A DNA stretch of 64,000 bases from Anaerolineae bacterium (GTDB lineage: Bacteria > Chloroflexota > Anaerolineae > Promineifilales > Promineifilaceae). This document shows, in pieces, positions 1 through 7,791 of the stretch. The stretch lies in assembly GCA_023384415.1 (NCBI GenBank), contig JAHDWJ010000001.1, positions 62,001-126,000 on the forward strand, written 5' to 3'. Both the position numbers and the translations under genes were made by a program. Each line of letters opens with the position of its first letter. Position 1 is the stretch's first letter. The notes under the pieces were generated by a model. It saw nothing but the letters and a program-made list of their open reading frames with translations, had not been told where the DNA came from and searched no databases.

Positions 1-1
1 C

Positions 2-361
2 AAAGACAAGCTCAACCAGAGCGGCTTCTCCCTTTCTGGGGGGCAGCAGCAGCGGTTGTGTATCGCCCGTACCATCGCCGTCAAACCAGAGATTATCCTC
101 ATGGATGAGCCGACCTCAGCCCTGGACCCCATCGCCACCTTACGCATCGAAGAGTTGATCCAGGAGCTCAAGAAAAATTACACCATCATCATCGTCACCC
201 ACAACATGCAGCAAGCGGCGCGGGCTTCTGATTACACCGCCTTTTTCAACATGGACACCGACCGGGCTGGCTATCTGGTAGAGTACGATCAAACCAATGA
301 TCTGTTCACCAATCCTAAAAACGAGATGACCGAGCAATATATCACCGGGCGGTTTGGTTAA
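2..361 (+). CDS. pstB: PstB phosphate ABC transporter ATPase (3' part)
   Basis: The gene enters from the left edge; the reading frame is open from base 2, so only the last 119 codons are present. The ABC signature [13 protein letters not shown] lies at the start, followed by Walker B ([13 protein letters not shown]) and the H-loop histidine in [18 protein letters not shown]. The wording of Walker B and the H-loop region is typical of PstB, the cytoplasmic ATPase that drives high-affinity phosphate import with PstS, PstC and PstA. phoU follows 88 bp downstream on the same strand, the usual pst-phoU order, which supports the assignment. The Walker A half is outside the window. Confidence 0.93.
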   Translation, partial: KDKLNQSGFSLSGGQQQRLCIARTIAVKPEIILMDEPTSALDPIATLRIEELIQELKKNYTIIIVTHNMQQAARASDYTAFFNMDTDRAGYLVEYDQTNDLFTNPKNEMTEQYITGRFG

Positions 362-391
362 AGCAGGATGATCATGAATGAAAATTTGGAG

Positions 392-430
392 CGCGATTTT
401 CTAAATCGCGTATCGAACTGGAAGTTCGAT
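392..430. other. Two adjacent small hairpins between pstB and phoU
   Basis: Bases 392-410 form an inverted repeat (CGCGATTT / AAATCGCG) and bases 412-430 a second one (ATCGAACT / AAGTTCGAT). They sit between the pstB stop and the phoU ribosome-binding site. No T-run follows, so they are not classical terminators; they may adjust mRNA processing or the phoU/pstB ratio (inference). Confidence 0.5.
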
Positions 431-449
431 TTACGAAGGAGCTAACCTG

Positions 450-1133
450 ATGCGGGCAACATTTGAACGTGAACTATTACAACAACAAGAGCAACTGCTG
501 GCAATGGGCAGTGTAGTAGCAGAAAATTTGACCAAAGCGGTGACGGTTTTGCTGCAAGCGAACCATGCCCAGGCCCGGCAGTTGATCCAGATGGATGAGT
601 GGGTCAATGAGCAGCGGATCAACATTTTGATGGGCTGCCTGGCGATTATTGCTACCCAACAACCAACGGGCCGGGATATGCGTTTTCTGGCGGCGATTAT
701 GGAAATCGCAGGGGAATTGGAGCGTATTCATGATTATGTGAAAGGAATTGGCCGGATTAGTTTGATCGTCGGGACCAGACGGCTGCCCGATTTTCTAACT
801 TATATTTTGCCCCAAATGGCCGAAAAATCGGCCGATATGCTGGAGCGGACGATGGATGCGTTTGTGCGCCGAGACGGTGCCCTGGCCCGGACGATTCCCC
901 AAGAAGATGATTTTGTGGATGATCTGTTCAAACAGTCCCACCGGGATTTTGCCACTTTTATCATGGCTGATCCAGAGCAAATTGAGTGGGCCAACTATTT
1001 GCAATGGGCTACCCACAACCTGGAACGGTCAGCGGACCGGGTGACCAATGTGTGTGAATGGGTGGTTTATCTGGTAACCGGTGAATATAAGGAGATGGAT
1101 GCGGAAACGTCGCTGGAAGCGCTGCCCGCGTGA
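450..1133 (+). CDS. phoU: PhoU phosphate-signalling protein
   Basis: A 227-residue protein, the usual PhoU length. It has the two PhoU helical repeats, each with a metal-binding E/D-rich motif: MEIAGELERIHDYVKGI near residue 90 and HNLERSADRVTNVCEWVVY near residue 195. PhoU is a cytoplasmic regulator that links the Pst transporter to the PhoR/PhoB phosphate response and restrains phosphate uptake. The ATG at 450 is preceded by AAGGAG at 436-441, which fixes the start. Its position just after pstB fits a single pst-phoU transcript. Nothing in the sequence is unusual. Confidence 0.95.
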   Translation: MRATFERELLQQQEQLLAMGSVVAENLTKAVTVLLQANHAQARQLIQMDEWVNEQRINILMGCLAIIATQQPTGRDMRFLAAIMEIAGELERIHDYVKGIGRISLIVGTRRLPDFLTYILPQMAEKSADMLERTMDAFVRRDGALARTIPQEDDFVDDLFKQSHRDFATFIMADPEQIEWANYLQWATHNLERSADRVTNVCEWVVYLVTGEYKEMDAETSLEALPA

Positions 1134-1239
1134 AAAGAGTGTGTAGGGTAATTTGGTCAAAGTGCCCTATATGGGAAAAACTGAAAAACGCCAAAGCCTG
1201 GAATCCGTTATAATACTGAGTACAGGCTGAGGTGACGTG

Positions 1240-1524
1240 GTGATAATCAAACAAATTCGTTGGCTGCCTGATGTCATTGAAAAATTAGAAGTCAAGCATG
1301 GTGTTGATCTGGAACAAGTTGAACAGATTTTTGTCAATAAGCCCCTTTTTAGACGTGGGTCAAGAGGAACCCGTCAGGGTGAACACATTTATTAGGCTTA
1401 TGGCCAGGCAGATGATGGTCGTTATTTGTTTGCGGTATTTATCTACAAATTAGATCGATCTGCCCTTGTTCTAAGTGCCCGTGACATGGAAGGCGACGAG
1501 AGGCAATTCTACCTGCGGAGATGA
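1240..1524 (+). pseudogene. BrnT-like toxin gene with an internal TAG stop
   Basis: Reading from GTG 1240 gives VIIKQIRWLPDVIEKLEVKH, continuing as a BrnT-like toxin of the type II family to GEHIY, where TAG at 1393-1395 interrupts it. The same frame then continues without a break as AYGQADDGRYLFAVFIYK and LVLSARDMEGDERQFYLRR to TGA 1524. Both halves match one continuous BrnT-type fold, so this is a single nonsense mutation, not a frameshift. The antitoxin gene starts 4 bp downstream. A TATAAT at 1209-1214 could be the -10 box. The family assignment is from memory of BrnT sequences. Confidence 0.7.
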
Positions 1525-1528
1525 TCCA

Positions 1529-1933
1529 ATGAGTAAATTACCCGAATTCAAAACGATTGCCGAGGAAGTGGCTTTCTGGGAAAGCCATAGTACGGCTGAC
1601 TATTGGGATGAATCCGAAATAGTCCATTTTGATGTAGACGTTTATCACAATTTGCTTGGAGATGATCCCACCATTCTATTAGAAAAATCCGACTATTGCC
1701 CCCGTTGTCAACAATCCCTTGTACATGTCAGCCTGGAATATTTGACCCAAAACCATGGCCATCTTGTTTCTGTCCGAGATGTGCCAGCCTATCAATGTGA
1801 CAAAGGGCATATTTATATGATGGCTGAAACATTTGACCTGCTGCTGGATTTATTAGAGAAGGAAAATCAACAACGAATTATTCCTGTTGAGATATTACAT
1901 GTCCCAGTCTTTCACTTGCAACAGTCATTCTAA
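1529..1933 (+). CDS. CopG-type antitoxin fused to a YgiT-like zinc finger
   Basis: A 134-residue protein starting at ATG 1529. The N-terminus (MSKLPEFKTIAEEVAFWESH, then STADYWDE) is characteristic of CopG/BrnA-type antitoxins that pair with BrnT toxins. The C-terminal part has CPRC near residue 58 and CDKGH near residue 91, the Cys pairs of the small zinc finger found in YgiT/MqsA-type antitoxins. It would bind the toxin and its own promoter. Its partner immediately upstream is interrupted by a stop codon, so the antitoxin may be an orphan. An upstream in-frame start at 1475 lies inside the toxin gene and is less likely. Confidence 0.75.
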   Translation: MSKLPEFKTIAEEVAFWESHSTADYWDESEIVHFDVDVYHNLLGDDPTILLEKSDYCPRCQQSLVHVSLEYLTQNHGHLVSVRDVPAYQCDKGHIYMMAETFDLLLDLLEKENQQRIIPVEILHVPVFHLQQSF

Positions 1934-1978
1934 ATCCAGGCACGGTTCACCATTTTTCTGACGACAATTTTATACCTT

Positions 1979-2581
1979 TTAACGGAAGGGGACGGATTGC
2001 TCCCAGGGGTGGACGAACTGTTCCAGGGCAACGTCCAGGCCGTCGGCGATGCGGTTGATGTAGTTGAAGTAGCTGATGACCTGGGTGGCATCGTGGATGG
2101 CCCGGTCGGTGAAGCCATGCTGGCGCAGGGTTTCTATGTCGGCATCGGTGATTTGAGCAGGGGTGTGGGTGAGCTTTTCGGCGTAGGCGCAGAGGGCCTG
2201 GTTGGGTGGGGTGAGCGCGGCCGCGTGCCAATCTTTGGCTATCTGGTGAACCAATAAATCAGCTGCGGCCGCATCCGTTAAGCCAAAATCACGTTCGACC
2301 TCAGCCCGGAGGTCGTGGGCATGGGCCCGCGTTCAGTAGCGGCAATGGTTGAGGGCGGAAACGACGGTGGCTAACATCTCTCGTTGGGACCGGCTCAGGG
2401 GAGAGGGCTGGTGCATGAGGACGGCATATAACCCCATTGAGGCTTTGAGCGCGGCCGCGTTCTGGCTCATAATGCTGACAATATGCCAGATGCGGCCGGC
2501 CCGCTTCATCGCCGCCTGATACTCTCGCTGGAGCAGCGGATCCTCAGCATCTTCTACCGTAAACACCTTAATACGGGGCAT
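1979..2581 (-). CDS. AhpD-like peroxidase-related protein, candidate selenoprotein (in-frame TGA)
   Basis: Read through one TGA (bases 2333-2335), this is a 200-codon frame from ATG 2581 to TAA 1979 with no other defect. It matches the peroxidase-related carboxymuconolactone decarboxylase/AhpD family: SRSQREMLATVVSALNHCRY, then TGA, then TRAHAHDLRAEVERDFGLT. In this family the redox motif is C-x-x-C, and the TGA falls exactly on the second cysteine, giving Cys-Arg-Tyr-Sec. A 7-bp hairpin lies downstream of the TGA (2296-2315). These alkyl-hydroperoxidase-like enzymes reduce peroxides through the two thiols. Without read-through the product would stop after 82 residues, right before the motif's end. 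The alternative is a recent nonsense mutation (TGC/TGT to TGA); no selenocysteine genes are visible in the window. Confidence 0.7.
2296..2315 (-). promoter_or_regulatory. Candidate bacterial SECIS hairpin
   Basis: On the mRNA (minus strand) CGACCUC pairs with GAGGUCG around the loop CGGGCU. The loop begins 25 nt after the UGA of the AhpD-like gene and has G at its second position. Known bacterial SECIS elements are hairpins inside the coding region, about 16-37 nt after the UGA, with a G in the first two loop positions, so size and spacing fit. Chance hairpins of this size are not rare in GC-rich DNA. Confidence 0.5.
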
Positions 2582-2752
2582 AGAGAAAATATTACCTCTG
2601 CTCAGAAAAACCGTCCATTCGTTCCTTCCTTAAATTCGCTGTTGTCACCCCGATCTCACCCCGAAACGGCGAGCCTATATTAGAGAAAATATTATCGCTA
2701 CTCAGAAAAACCGCCCATTCGCTCCTTCCTTAAATTCGCTGTTGTCACCCCG
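2581..2752. repeat. 72-bp direct repeat with 100-bp period
   Basis: Bases 2581-2652 and 2681-2752 are near-identical (a handful of mismatches; shared core CTTCCTTAAATTCGCTGTTG), separated by 28 bp. The first copy touches the start codon of the AhpD-like gene, so this gene's leader has been duplicated. Read on the minus strand each copy contains AAGGAAGGAG, resembling a ribosome-binding site. Likely a tandem duplication of a leader or a small repeat element. Confidence 0.85.
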
Positions 2753-2803
2753 CCCATCATTGCCATCATCATTACCTTGATGCCAAAAGGCACACAAAGT
2801 TGA

Positions 2804-2809
2804 TATAAT
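2804..2809 (+). promoter_or_regulatory. -10 box (TATAAT) of the BrnT-like toxin gene
   Basis: TATAAT lies 10 bp before the ATG at 2819. Transcription would start about at the ATG, so the mRNA would be leaderless or nearly so; no ribosome-binding site is visible before the ATG. No good -35 box at 17 bp is seen (TTGATG at 2778 is 20 bp away). Confidence 0.45.
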
Positions 2810-2818
2810 ACCCTGGCT

Positions 2819-3094
2819 ATGAAACCAATCAACTGGAGCGCTGAGAAAAATTCTACCCTTGTCCAGGAGCGCGGTATTTCTTTTGAAGATGTTATCTTCA
2901 GCTTGCAGCATGGTGATCTATTAGACGATATCGTTCACTCAAACCATGCTGTTTATCTCCATCAACGAATCTTTGTTGTTGCCATTAACAGTTACACCTA
3001 TCTCGTGTCCTATATTGAGAGTGAGAACGAGATTTTTTTAAAAACGATCATTCCTAGCCGGAAAGCCACAAAACAATATCTTGGATGCAAATGA
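2819..3094 (+). CDS. Toxin of a BrnT-like/DUF4258-like family
   Basis: A 91-residue protein beginning MKPINWSAEKNSTLVQERGI and ending KTIIPSRKATKQYLGCK, the pattern of small BrnT-like toxins (a short RNase-like fold) common in Chloroflexota and cyanobacteria. Conserved features seen are ERGISFEDV and the C-terminal PSRKATKQYL. Its stop codon overlaps the start of the next small frame by ATGA (3091-3094), the classic toxin-antitoxin coupling. The gene looks intact while the antitoxin downstream is cut short. It appears leaderless. Family known by memory; toxicity is not shown. Confidence 0.75.
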   Translation: MKPINWSAEKNSTLVQERGISFEDVIFSLQHGDLLDDIVHSNHAVYLHQRIFVVAINSYTYLVSYIESENEIFLKTIIPSRKATKQYLGCK

Positions 3095-3177
3095 TGAACA
3101 GCTTAAAGTTAGACCCGGAAGAAAAAGAAATTTTAGAGGCATTTGAAGCAGGTGAATTTACCTCAAAGTTGTACTAG
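3091..3177 (+). pseudogene. Truncated antitoxin (28 codons)
   Basis: Translation gives MMNSLKLDPEEKEILEAFEA then GEFTSKLY and TAG. The first 24 residues match the usual N-terminus of the antitoxins that follow this toxin family (LKLDxEExEILEAxExGEF), which normally run about 80-90 residues and end in a ribbon-helix-helix or CopG-like domain. Here the frame stops right after the leader helix, and 40 bp later the ABC exporter gene ends on the other strand. The DNA-binding part is missing, so the product is probably non-functional or a minimal peptide. Confidence 0.65.
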
Positions 3178-3217
3178 TAGAGCGTTTGTCCAGGCCGGAA
3201 ACCAACCCTCAGACAGG

Positions 3218-5026
3218 CTAACCAACGGCCCCGCGATATAGCTCCCGATATAATCCATCCTGAGCCATTAACGTCTCATGCCGGCCGCGTTGAACAATGC
3301 GGCCGCCTTCCACCACACAAATCAAATCGGCATTCCGTATCGTACTCAGCCGGTGGGCAATAACAATAGCCGTGCGGCCGCGCAGCAACCTATCCAACGC
3401 CTTCTGAATCAGCACCTCGGTTACCGTATCCACACTGGCCGTCGCCTCATCCAGAATGAGGATGCGCGGGTCTACCAGGGCAGCACGGGCAATACACAGC
3501 AGCTGCCGCTGCCCCACTGACAAGTTCACCGCTCCTTCTAAAATTTTTGTCTCATACCCCTGGGGCAGCCCAATGATAAAATCATGGGCGTTGGCCGATT
3601 TCGCGGCCGCGACCACCTCAGCCAACCCCATCTCCGGGCAACCAAAGCGGATATTGTCGGCAATACTCCCGGCAAAGAGAAACGGGTCCTGAGGCACCAG
3701 GCCAAATTGGCGGCGCAGCGATGCCTGCCTCACAGAGCGCACATCCAACCCATCTAGCAATACCCGCCCCTGGCTCACATCATAAAAGCGAGCGATCAGG
3801 TTGGCGATGGTCGTTTTGCCAGCCCCGGTTGGACCAACCAGAGCCACCGTCTGCCCGGCGGTAATGTGCAGATTGACCTCATGCAAAATTTCTGGGCCAT
3901 CCGCCTGGTAATGGAAGGTCACATTTTCCAGCCGAATTTCCCCGACAATCGGGGGCATCTCCCCGGCTTCTGGGGGGTCTACCAGTTCGATGGGGGTGTT
4001 GAGCAGGCGCAGCACCTGTTCCCCCCCAGCCATAGCCGCTTGCATGGTGGTGTAAATGCGGCTTAACTCCTGAATGGGCTGAAAGAAGCGGGTTACGTAG
4101 GCCAGGAAGGCCACCATGATACCTAACGTAACCTCGGCACTGGCGACGGCGCGGCCGCCAAAATACAACACGATAGCCATCGAAACCACCCCCAGAAATT
4201 CAATCGTGGGCAGAAAAATAAATGAGAGGCGCATCGCCTCAATATGGGATTGCCGGTTGGCGTCATTGACCGCCTCAAACTGCTCTTCCACCCGCTGCTC
4301 CTGGGCAAACGCCTGAATCACCCGCATCCCGTTAATATTTTCCGCCAGATTGCCCACCAAAGCGGCCACCCGCCGCCGGGTCAGGCGGAACGCGCTGCGG
4401 GCCTGGCGGGAAAAGAGAATAGTAGCTAAGGCCATCAGGGGCAAAACGGCGAAGGTGAGCAGGGCCAATTTAGGACTCATGGTCAACATGATGATGACAA
4501 TGCCTAGCAAAATAAGCAGGTCGCCCAGTAGGGAGATGACCCCCTGGGTGAGCAAATCGTTGATGACGGCCACATCGTTGATAACGCGGGAGACGGTGAC
4601 GCCCACGATGGTGCGATCGTGGTACCCCAGGGAGAATCGCTGGAGATGTTCCAACATCCGCTCGCGCACATCGGCCAGCACCCGCTGTGAGGTCCAGCCG
4701 AGCAGGTAATCTTGCCCGGCGGTGGTGAGATAAAGTCCCAGGTAGGCCAGGGCGATGAGCAGGGCCAGCCGTCCCAGCCCATCCCGGTCCCCGCTGGCGA
4801 TAGGGTTATCTATGGCCGTTTTGATGAGGTAAGGGATGAGCAAGGTGAAGGTGGTGACGCCTAGCATGAGCAGGAAGGCCAAAAACATCCGCCGCCAATA
4901 CGGTTTGACAAAAGCCAGCATCCCACGGATGACCCGTTTGTCCAAAACGCGCCCATCCTGCCCCTCTTGCCCAAATTGATTGACCGCCCCTCGCGGCCCC
5001 ATGTTCGGTGAAAAGCTAAAACTCAT
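3218..5026 (-). CDS. ABC exporter half-transporter, consensus-Walker B subunit
   Basis: A 602-residue fusion of an ABC exporter membrane domain (residues about 35-330, six helices) and a nucleotide-binding domain. Walker A is GPTGAGKTT near residue 396, the signature is the unusual LSVGQRQLL, and Walker B is ILILDEATASVD with the catalytic Glu intact. It belongs to the MDR/lipid-exporter type and acts in the cytoplasmic membrane. Its start overlaps the stop of the upstream subunit by 4 bp (5023-5026), so the two are translationally coupled. With that partner it should form a heterodimer like BmrCD or TM287/288. Substrate cannot be told. Confidence 0.9.
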   Translation of the reverse strand: MSFSFSPNMGPRGAVNQFGQEGQDGRVLDKRVIRGMLAFVKPYWRRMFLAFLLMLGVTTFTLLIPYLIKTAIDNPIASGDRDGLGRLALLIALAYLGLYLTTAGQDYLLGWTSQRVLADVRERMLEHLQRFSLGYHDRTIVGVTVSRVINDVAVINDLLTQGVISLLGDLLILLGIVIIMLTMSPKLALLTFAVLPLMALATILFSRQARSAFRLTRRRVAALVGNLAENINGMRVIQAFAQEQRVEEQFEAVNDANRQSHIEAMRLSFIFLPTIEFLGVVSMAIVLYFGGRAVASAEVTLGIMVAFLAYVTRFFQPIQELSRIYTTMQAAMAGGEQVLRLLNTPIELVDPPEAGEMPPIVGEIRLENVTFHYQADGPEILHEVNLHITAGQTVALVGPTGAGKTTIANLIARFYDVSQGRVLLDGLDVRSVRQASLRRQFGLVPQDPFLFAGSIADNIRFGCPEMGLAEVVAAAKSANAHDFIIGLPQGYETKILEGAVNLSVGQRQLLCIARAALVDPRILILDEATASVDTVTEVLIQKALDRLLRGRTAIVIAHRLSTIRNADLICVVEGGRIVQRGRHETLMAQDGLYRELYRGAVG

Positions 5027-6801
5027 AATAATGGGTGAATGGGTGAATTACGCCTCTCCGTTTGTAACTCGTAAATTTGTTGGTAAAGGGAGGAGCTTGC
5101 CAGAAGTTCTTCATGTTTGCCCTGGGCGGTGACGCGGCCGCTTTCCAGCAACAAAATCAAATCAGCCTGTTGGATGGTGCTGTGCCGGTGGGCGATGATG
5201 AAGGTGGTGCGGCCGCGCATCAGCCGTTCCAGAGCTTGTTGGATTAGCTGCTCCGTCTGACTGTCTACGCTGGCGGTGGCGTCGTCCAGGATGAGCAGCC
5301 GGGGGTTGGTCAGCAGGGCGCGAGCGATAGAGAGCCGCTGCTTTTGCCCCCCGGAGAGGGTGACCCCCCGCTCTCCCACCCGGGTATCGTACCCCTCGGG
5401 CATAGCCATAATAAACTCATGGGCCTGGGCATCTTGGGCCGCCTGGATAATCTCTGCTTCGCTGGCCTGGGGGCTGCCGAAGGCGATATTTTGCCGGATG
5501 CTGGCGGCGAAGAGTAGGGTGTCTTGCATGACGAACCCGATCTGGCGACGCAGGGAGCTGAGGGTGGTTTGCTGGCTGTCGTGACCATCAAGCAGGATGC
5601 GGCCGCGTGTCGGTTCATAAAAGCGGGCGATCAGGTTGATGAGGGTAGATTTGCCTGAGCCGGTGGCCCCCATGATGGCGATAACCTGCCCTGGTTCGGC
5701 GGTGAAGGTGATGTCATGCAAAATGGGGTGGTCTGGCTGGTAGCCGAAGAAGACGTGATCAAATTGGACGCGGCCGCGCAGCCGGGGCAACGGGGTCGCT
5801 CCAGGGGCATCGGCCACCTCTTCCGGGGCATCCAAAATAGCAAAAACCCGCTCCCCGGCCGAAGCGGCAATAGCTAAAATCGGGATGATGCGCCCCATAT
5901 TACGAATCGGCCGCACCAACATGCCCAGGTAGGTCATAAACGCCACCAACTCCCCCATCGTCAACGCCCCGTCAATCACCAGCCACCCCCCATACCCCAA
6001 AATCCCCACCGTGCCCACATTGGCGATCAAATCTAGCAGCGGGGCATTCACCGCCTGCACCCGCACCGACTTCTGCGAGAGATCAAACCATTGCCGGTTC
6101 TCCGCCTCAAACCGGCTGATCTCACTCTCTTCCTGGGCAAATGCCTTGACAATGCGTATGCCGCGTAAATTTTGCTCCAGTTGGGTAGTCAACTGGCCCA
6201 GTTGGTCTTGAATTTGGAAAGAGAGGGGGCGAAAGACGCGGCCGTATTGGTAGGCCCGGTAAAGGAGTGGGGGCACAATCAGCAAAACGAGCAAGGCCAA
6301 CCGCCAATTCATCCAGAACAAAATCGCCGTCGTGAGCAAAATCAGCACCGCCCCTTCTACAATCCGCAGCACCGCCCGGCCGGTGAGGAAGCGGATGCGC
6401 TCCACATCTTGCATGGCGCGGGTCAAAATTTGCCCGGCTTCGGTGCGGTCATGGAAGGAGAAGGAGAGGGCGGCCAGCTTTTGCACCAGGGCATTACGCA
6501 GATCATAGGCCACATTTTGGGAGGTGATCTCACTCCATTTGCCCTGATAAAAGGTGACAACCCCCTGGAGCAGACCCAGACCGAGGAGTAGCAGGGTGGC
6601 CCGCGCCAATAAGGGCAGGTCCCCGCCGTAAATACCGGCATCAATCCCCCAGCGGATCAGTTGGGGCACGACCGCGCTGCCGCTGTTGATGAGCAGCATG
6701 GTCAGGTAAATGCCGACTACCATACGCAGATACGGCCGCAGGTAGCCAAAGCAGCGGCGTAAAATGTGGAAATCGGTTTGGGTGTTATCTGATTGGAGCA
6801 T
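5023..6801 (-). CDS. ABC exporter half-transporter with degenerate catalytic site
   Basis: A 592-residue ABC exporter subunit: membrane domain to about residue 320, then a nucleotide-binding domain with Walker A GATGSGKST near residue 385, a standard LSGGQKQRL signature and Walker B LLILDDATASVD. The catalytic Glu after Walker B is replaced by Asp. In heterodimeric exporters one ATP site is degenerate in this way. This subunit's Walker motifs pair with the partner's abnormal LSVGQ signature, so both defects fall in the same site, which supports a true heterodimer. It is the first gene of the pair in transcription order (right to left). Confidence 0.9.
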   Translation of the reverse strand: MLQSDNTQTDFHILRRCFGYLRPYLRMVVGIYLTMLLINSGSAVVPQLIRWGIDAGIYGGDLPLLARATLLLLGLGLLQGVVTFYQGKWSEITSQNVAYDLRNALVQKLAALSFSFHDRTEAGQILTRAMQDVERIRFLTGRAVLRIVEGAVLILLTTAILFWMNWRLALLVLLIVPPLLYRAYQYGRVFRPLSFQIQDQLGQLTTQLEQNLRGIRIVKAFAQEESEISRFEAENRQWFDLSQKSVRVQAVNAPLLDLIANVGTVGILGYGGWLVIDGALTMGELVAFMTYLGMLVRPIRNMGRIIPILAIAASAGERVFAILDAPEEVADAPGATPLPRLRGRVQFDHVFFGYQPDHPILHDITFTAEPGQVIAIMGATGSGKSTLINLIARFYEPTRGRILLDGHDSQQTTLSSLRRQIGFVMQDTLLFAASIRQNIAFGSPQASEAEIIQAAQDAQAHEFIMAMPEGYDTRVGERGVTLSGGQKQRLSIARALLTNPRLLILDDATASVDSQTEQLIQQALERLMRGRTTFIIAHRHSTIQQADLILLLESGRVTAQGKHEELLASSSLYQQIYELQTERRNSPIHPLL

Positions 6802-6905
6802 TGGGAATGGACGCCACGAAAGTCACGAATTGGCGCGAATTTTTTTTCTGGTATCTCTGCGCGAGGTTTTTTAGTAGACTCATTTGTTTTACTTGTGGGC
6901 AAAAG

Positions 6906-7694
6906 TCATGAGCTGGCACTGCTGTAATGGCGGATGGCGTAGTTCCAAAACAGGATGCAGGCGATAAAGAGCGCGGCCGCGATGCCTGCCGCGTATACCA
7001 CAAACAGCCCATCTAATCGGGCCAACAGCACCGACGCGGGCACGGTGGTGATGAAGGCGATGGGGACGACAAAGGTGAGAATGACCCGCACCCACCCAGG
7101 GAAAATGGTAACGGGGAAGCGGCCGGCCTCATAGAAGGTAAAAAGCAGCTCCATGATATTCTCTAACTGGACAAACCAGAAGGCTGAAGTGATGAGGAGC
7201 ATAATCAGGCTATACAGGATGAGCAGGGCACAAAGGCAGAGGATGATAAAGTAGAGAACAGTGAGGGGCTGCGGCCGCGTTTCCAACTGGCTGATGGCCC
7301 ATAACACCAGGGCAATCCCCAGGACCATATCGGCCAGCCGCCACACATTCAGCCGCCGCAAGGAGGTGTGAAACTGGGCGTTAATCGGCTTGAGCAAAAT
7401 AAAATCCATCGTCCCCACCCGGATATGCTCCATAAAATCTTGCACATTGGGGGAGATAAACACATCTACAAAGCCGAGAAAAAAGACAAACAGCCCTAAA
7501 ACAATCAGCAGCTCATTGAGTGACCAGCCGCCAAGTTGGTCAGTATGCTGAAAAAAGACCACCGCCCCCGCCACCGACCAGCCCAAAGCAACCAGGCTTA
7601 ATACCAGGCTGCTGACAAAATTAGCCCGGTATTCTAAATCGGCTAAGAAGGCGGCTTTATAAAATGTAGCTAAAACCCGGAGATAACGACGCAC
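6906..7694 (-). CDS. ABC-2 family permease (DUF990-like)
   Basis: An integral membrane protein with about six helices and the sequence ADLEYRANFVSSLVLSLVAL and DFILLKPINAQFHTSLRRLN, typical of ABC-2 permeases of the DUF990 group. In most genomes two such permeases sit beside their own ATPase, but here the gene stands alone between unrelated genes. The open frame extends to a TTG at 7748, but that stretch lies in an intergenic repeat; GTG 7694, giving ...VRRYLRVLATFYKAAF, matches the usual start of the family better. Start therefore uncertain. Confidence 0.75.
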   Translation of the reverse strand: MRRYLRVLATFYKAAFLADLEYRANFVSSLVLSLVALGWSVAGAVVFFQHTDQLGGWSLNELLIVLGLFVFFLGFVDVFISPNVQDFMEHIRVGTMDFILLKPINAQFHTSLRRLNVWRLADMVLGIALVLWAISQLETRPQPLTVLYFIILCLCALLILYSLIMLLITSAFWFVQLENIMELLFTFYEAGRFPVTIFPGWVRVILTFVVPIAFITTVPASVLLARLDGLFVVYAAGIAAALFIACILFWNYAIRHYSSASS

Positions 7695-7791
7695 AATTGA
7701 CTCTACTGAAGAAAGAGATTTTTTGCCGTAAAGAGGCGCAGGGCACAAAGAATTTCTCTAGAGTTCCTCTTTTCTTGGCCCCCTTAGCGTC

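Noticed and set aside
7695..7748. Longer start for the ABC-2 permease
   Set aside because: The TTG lies in a TTAGCGTCTTAGCGG-family repeat and the added residues do not fit the family.
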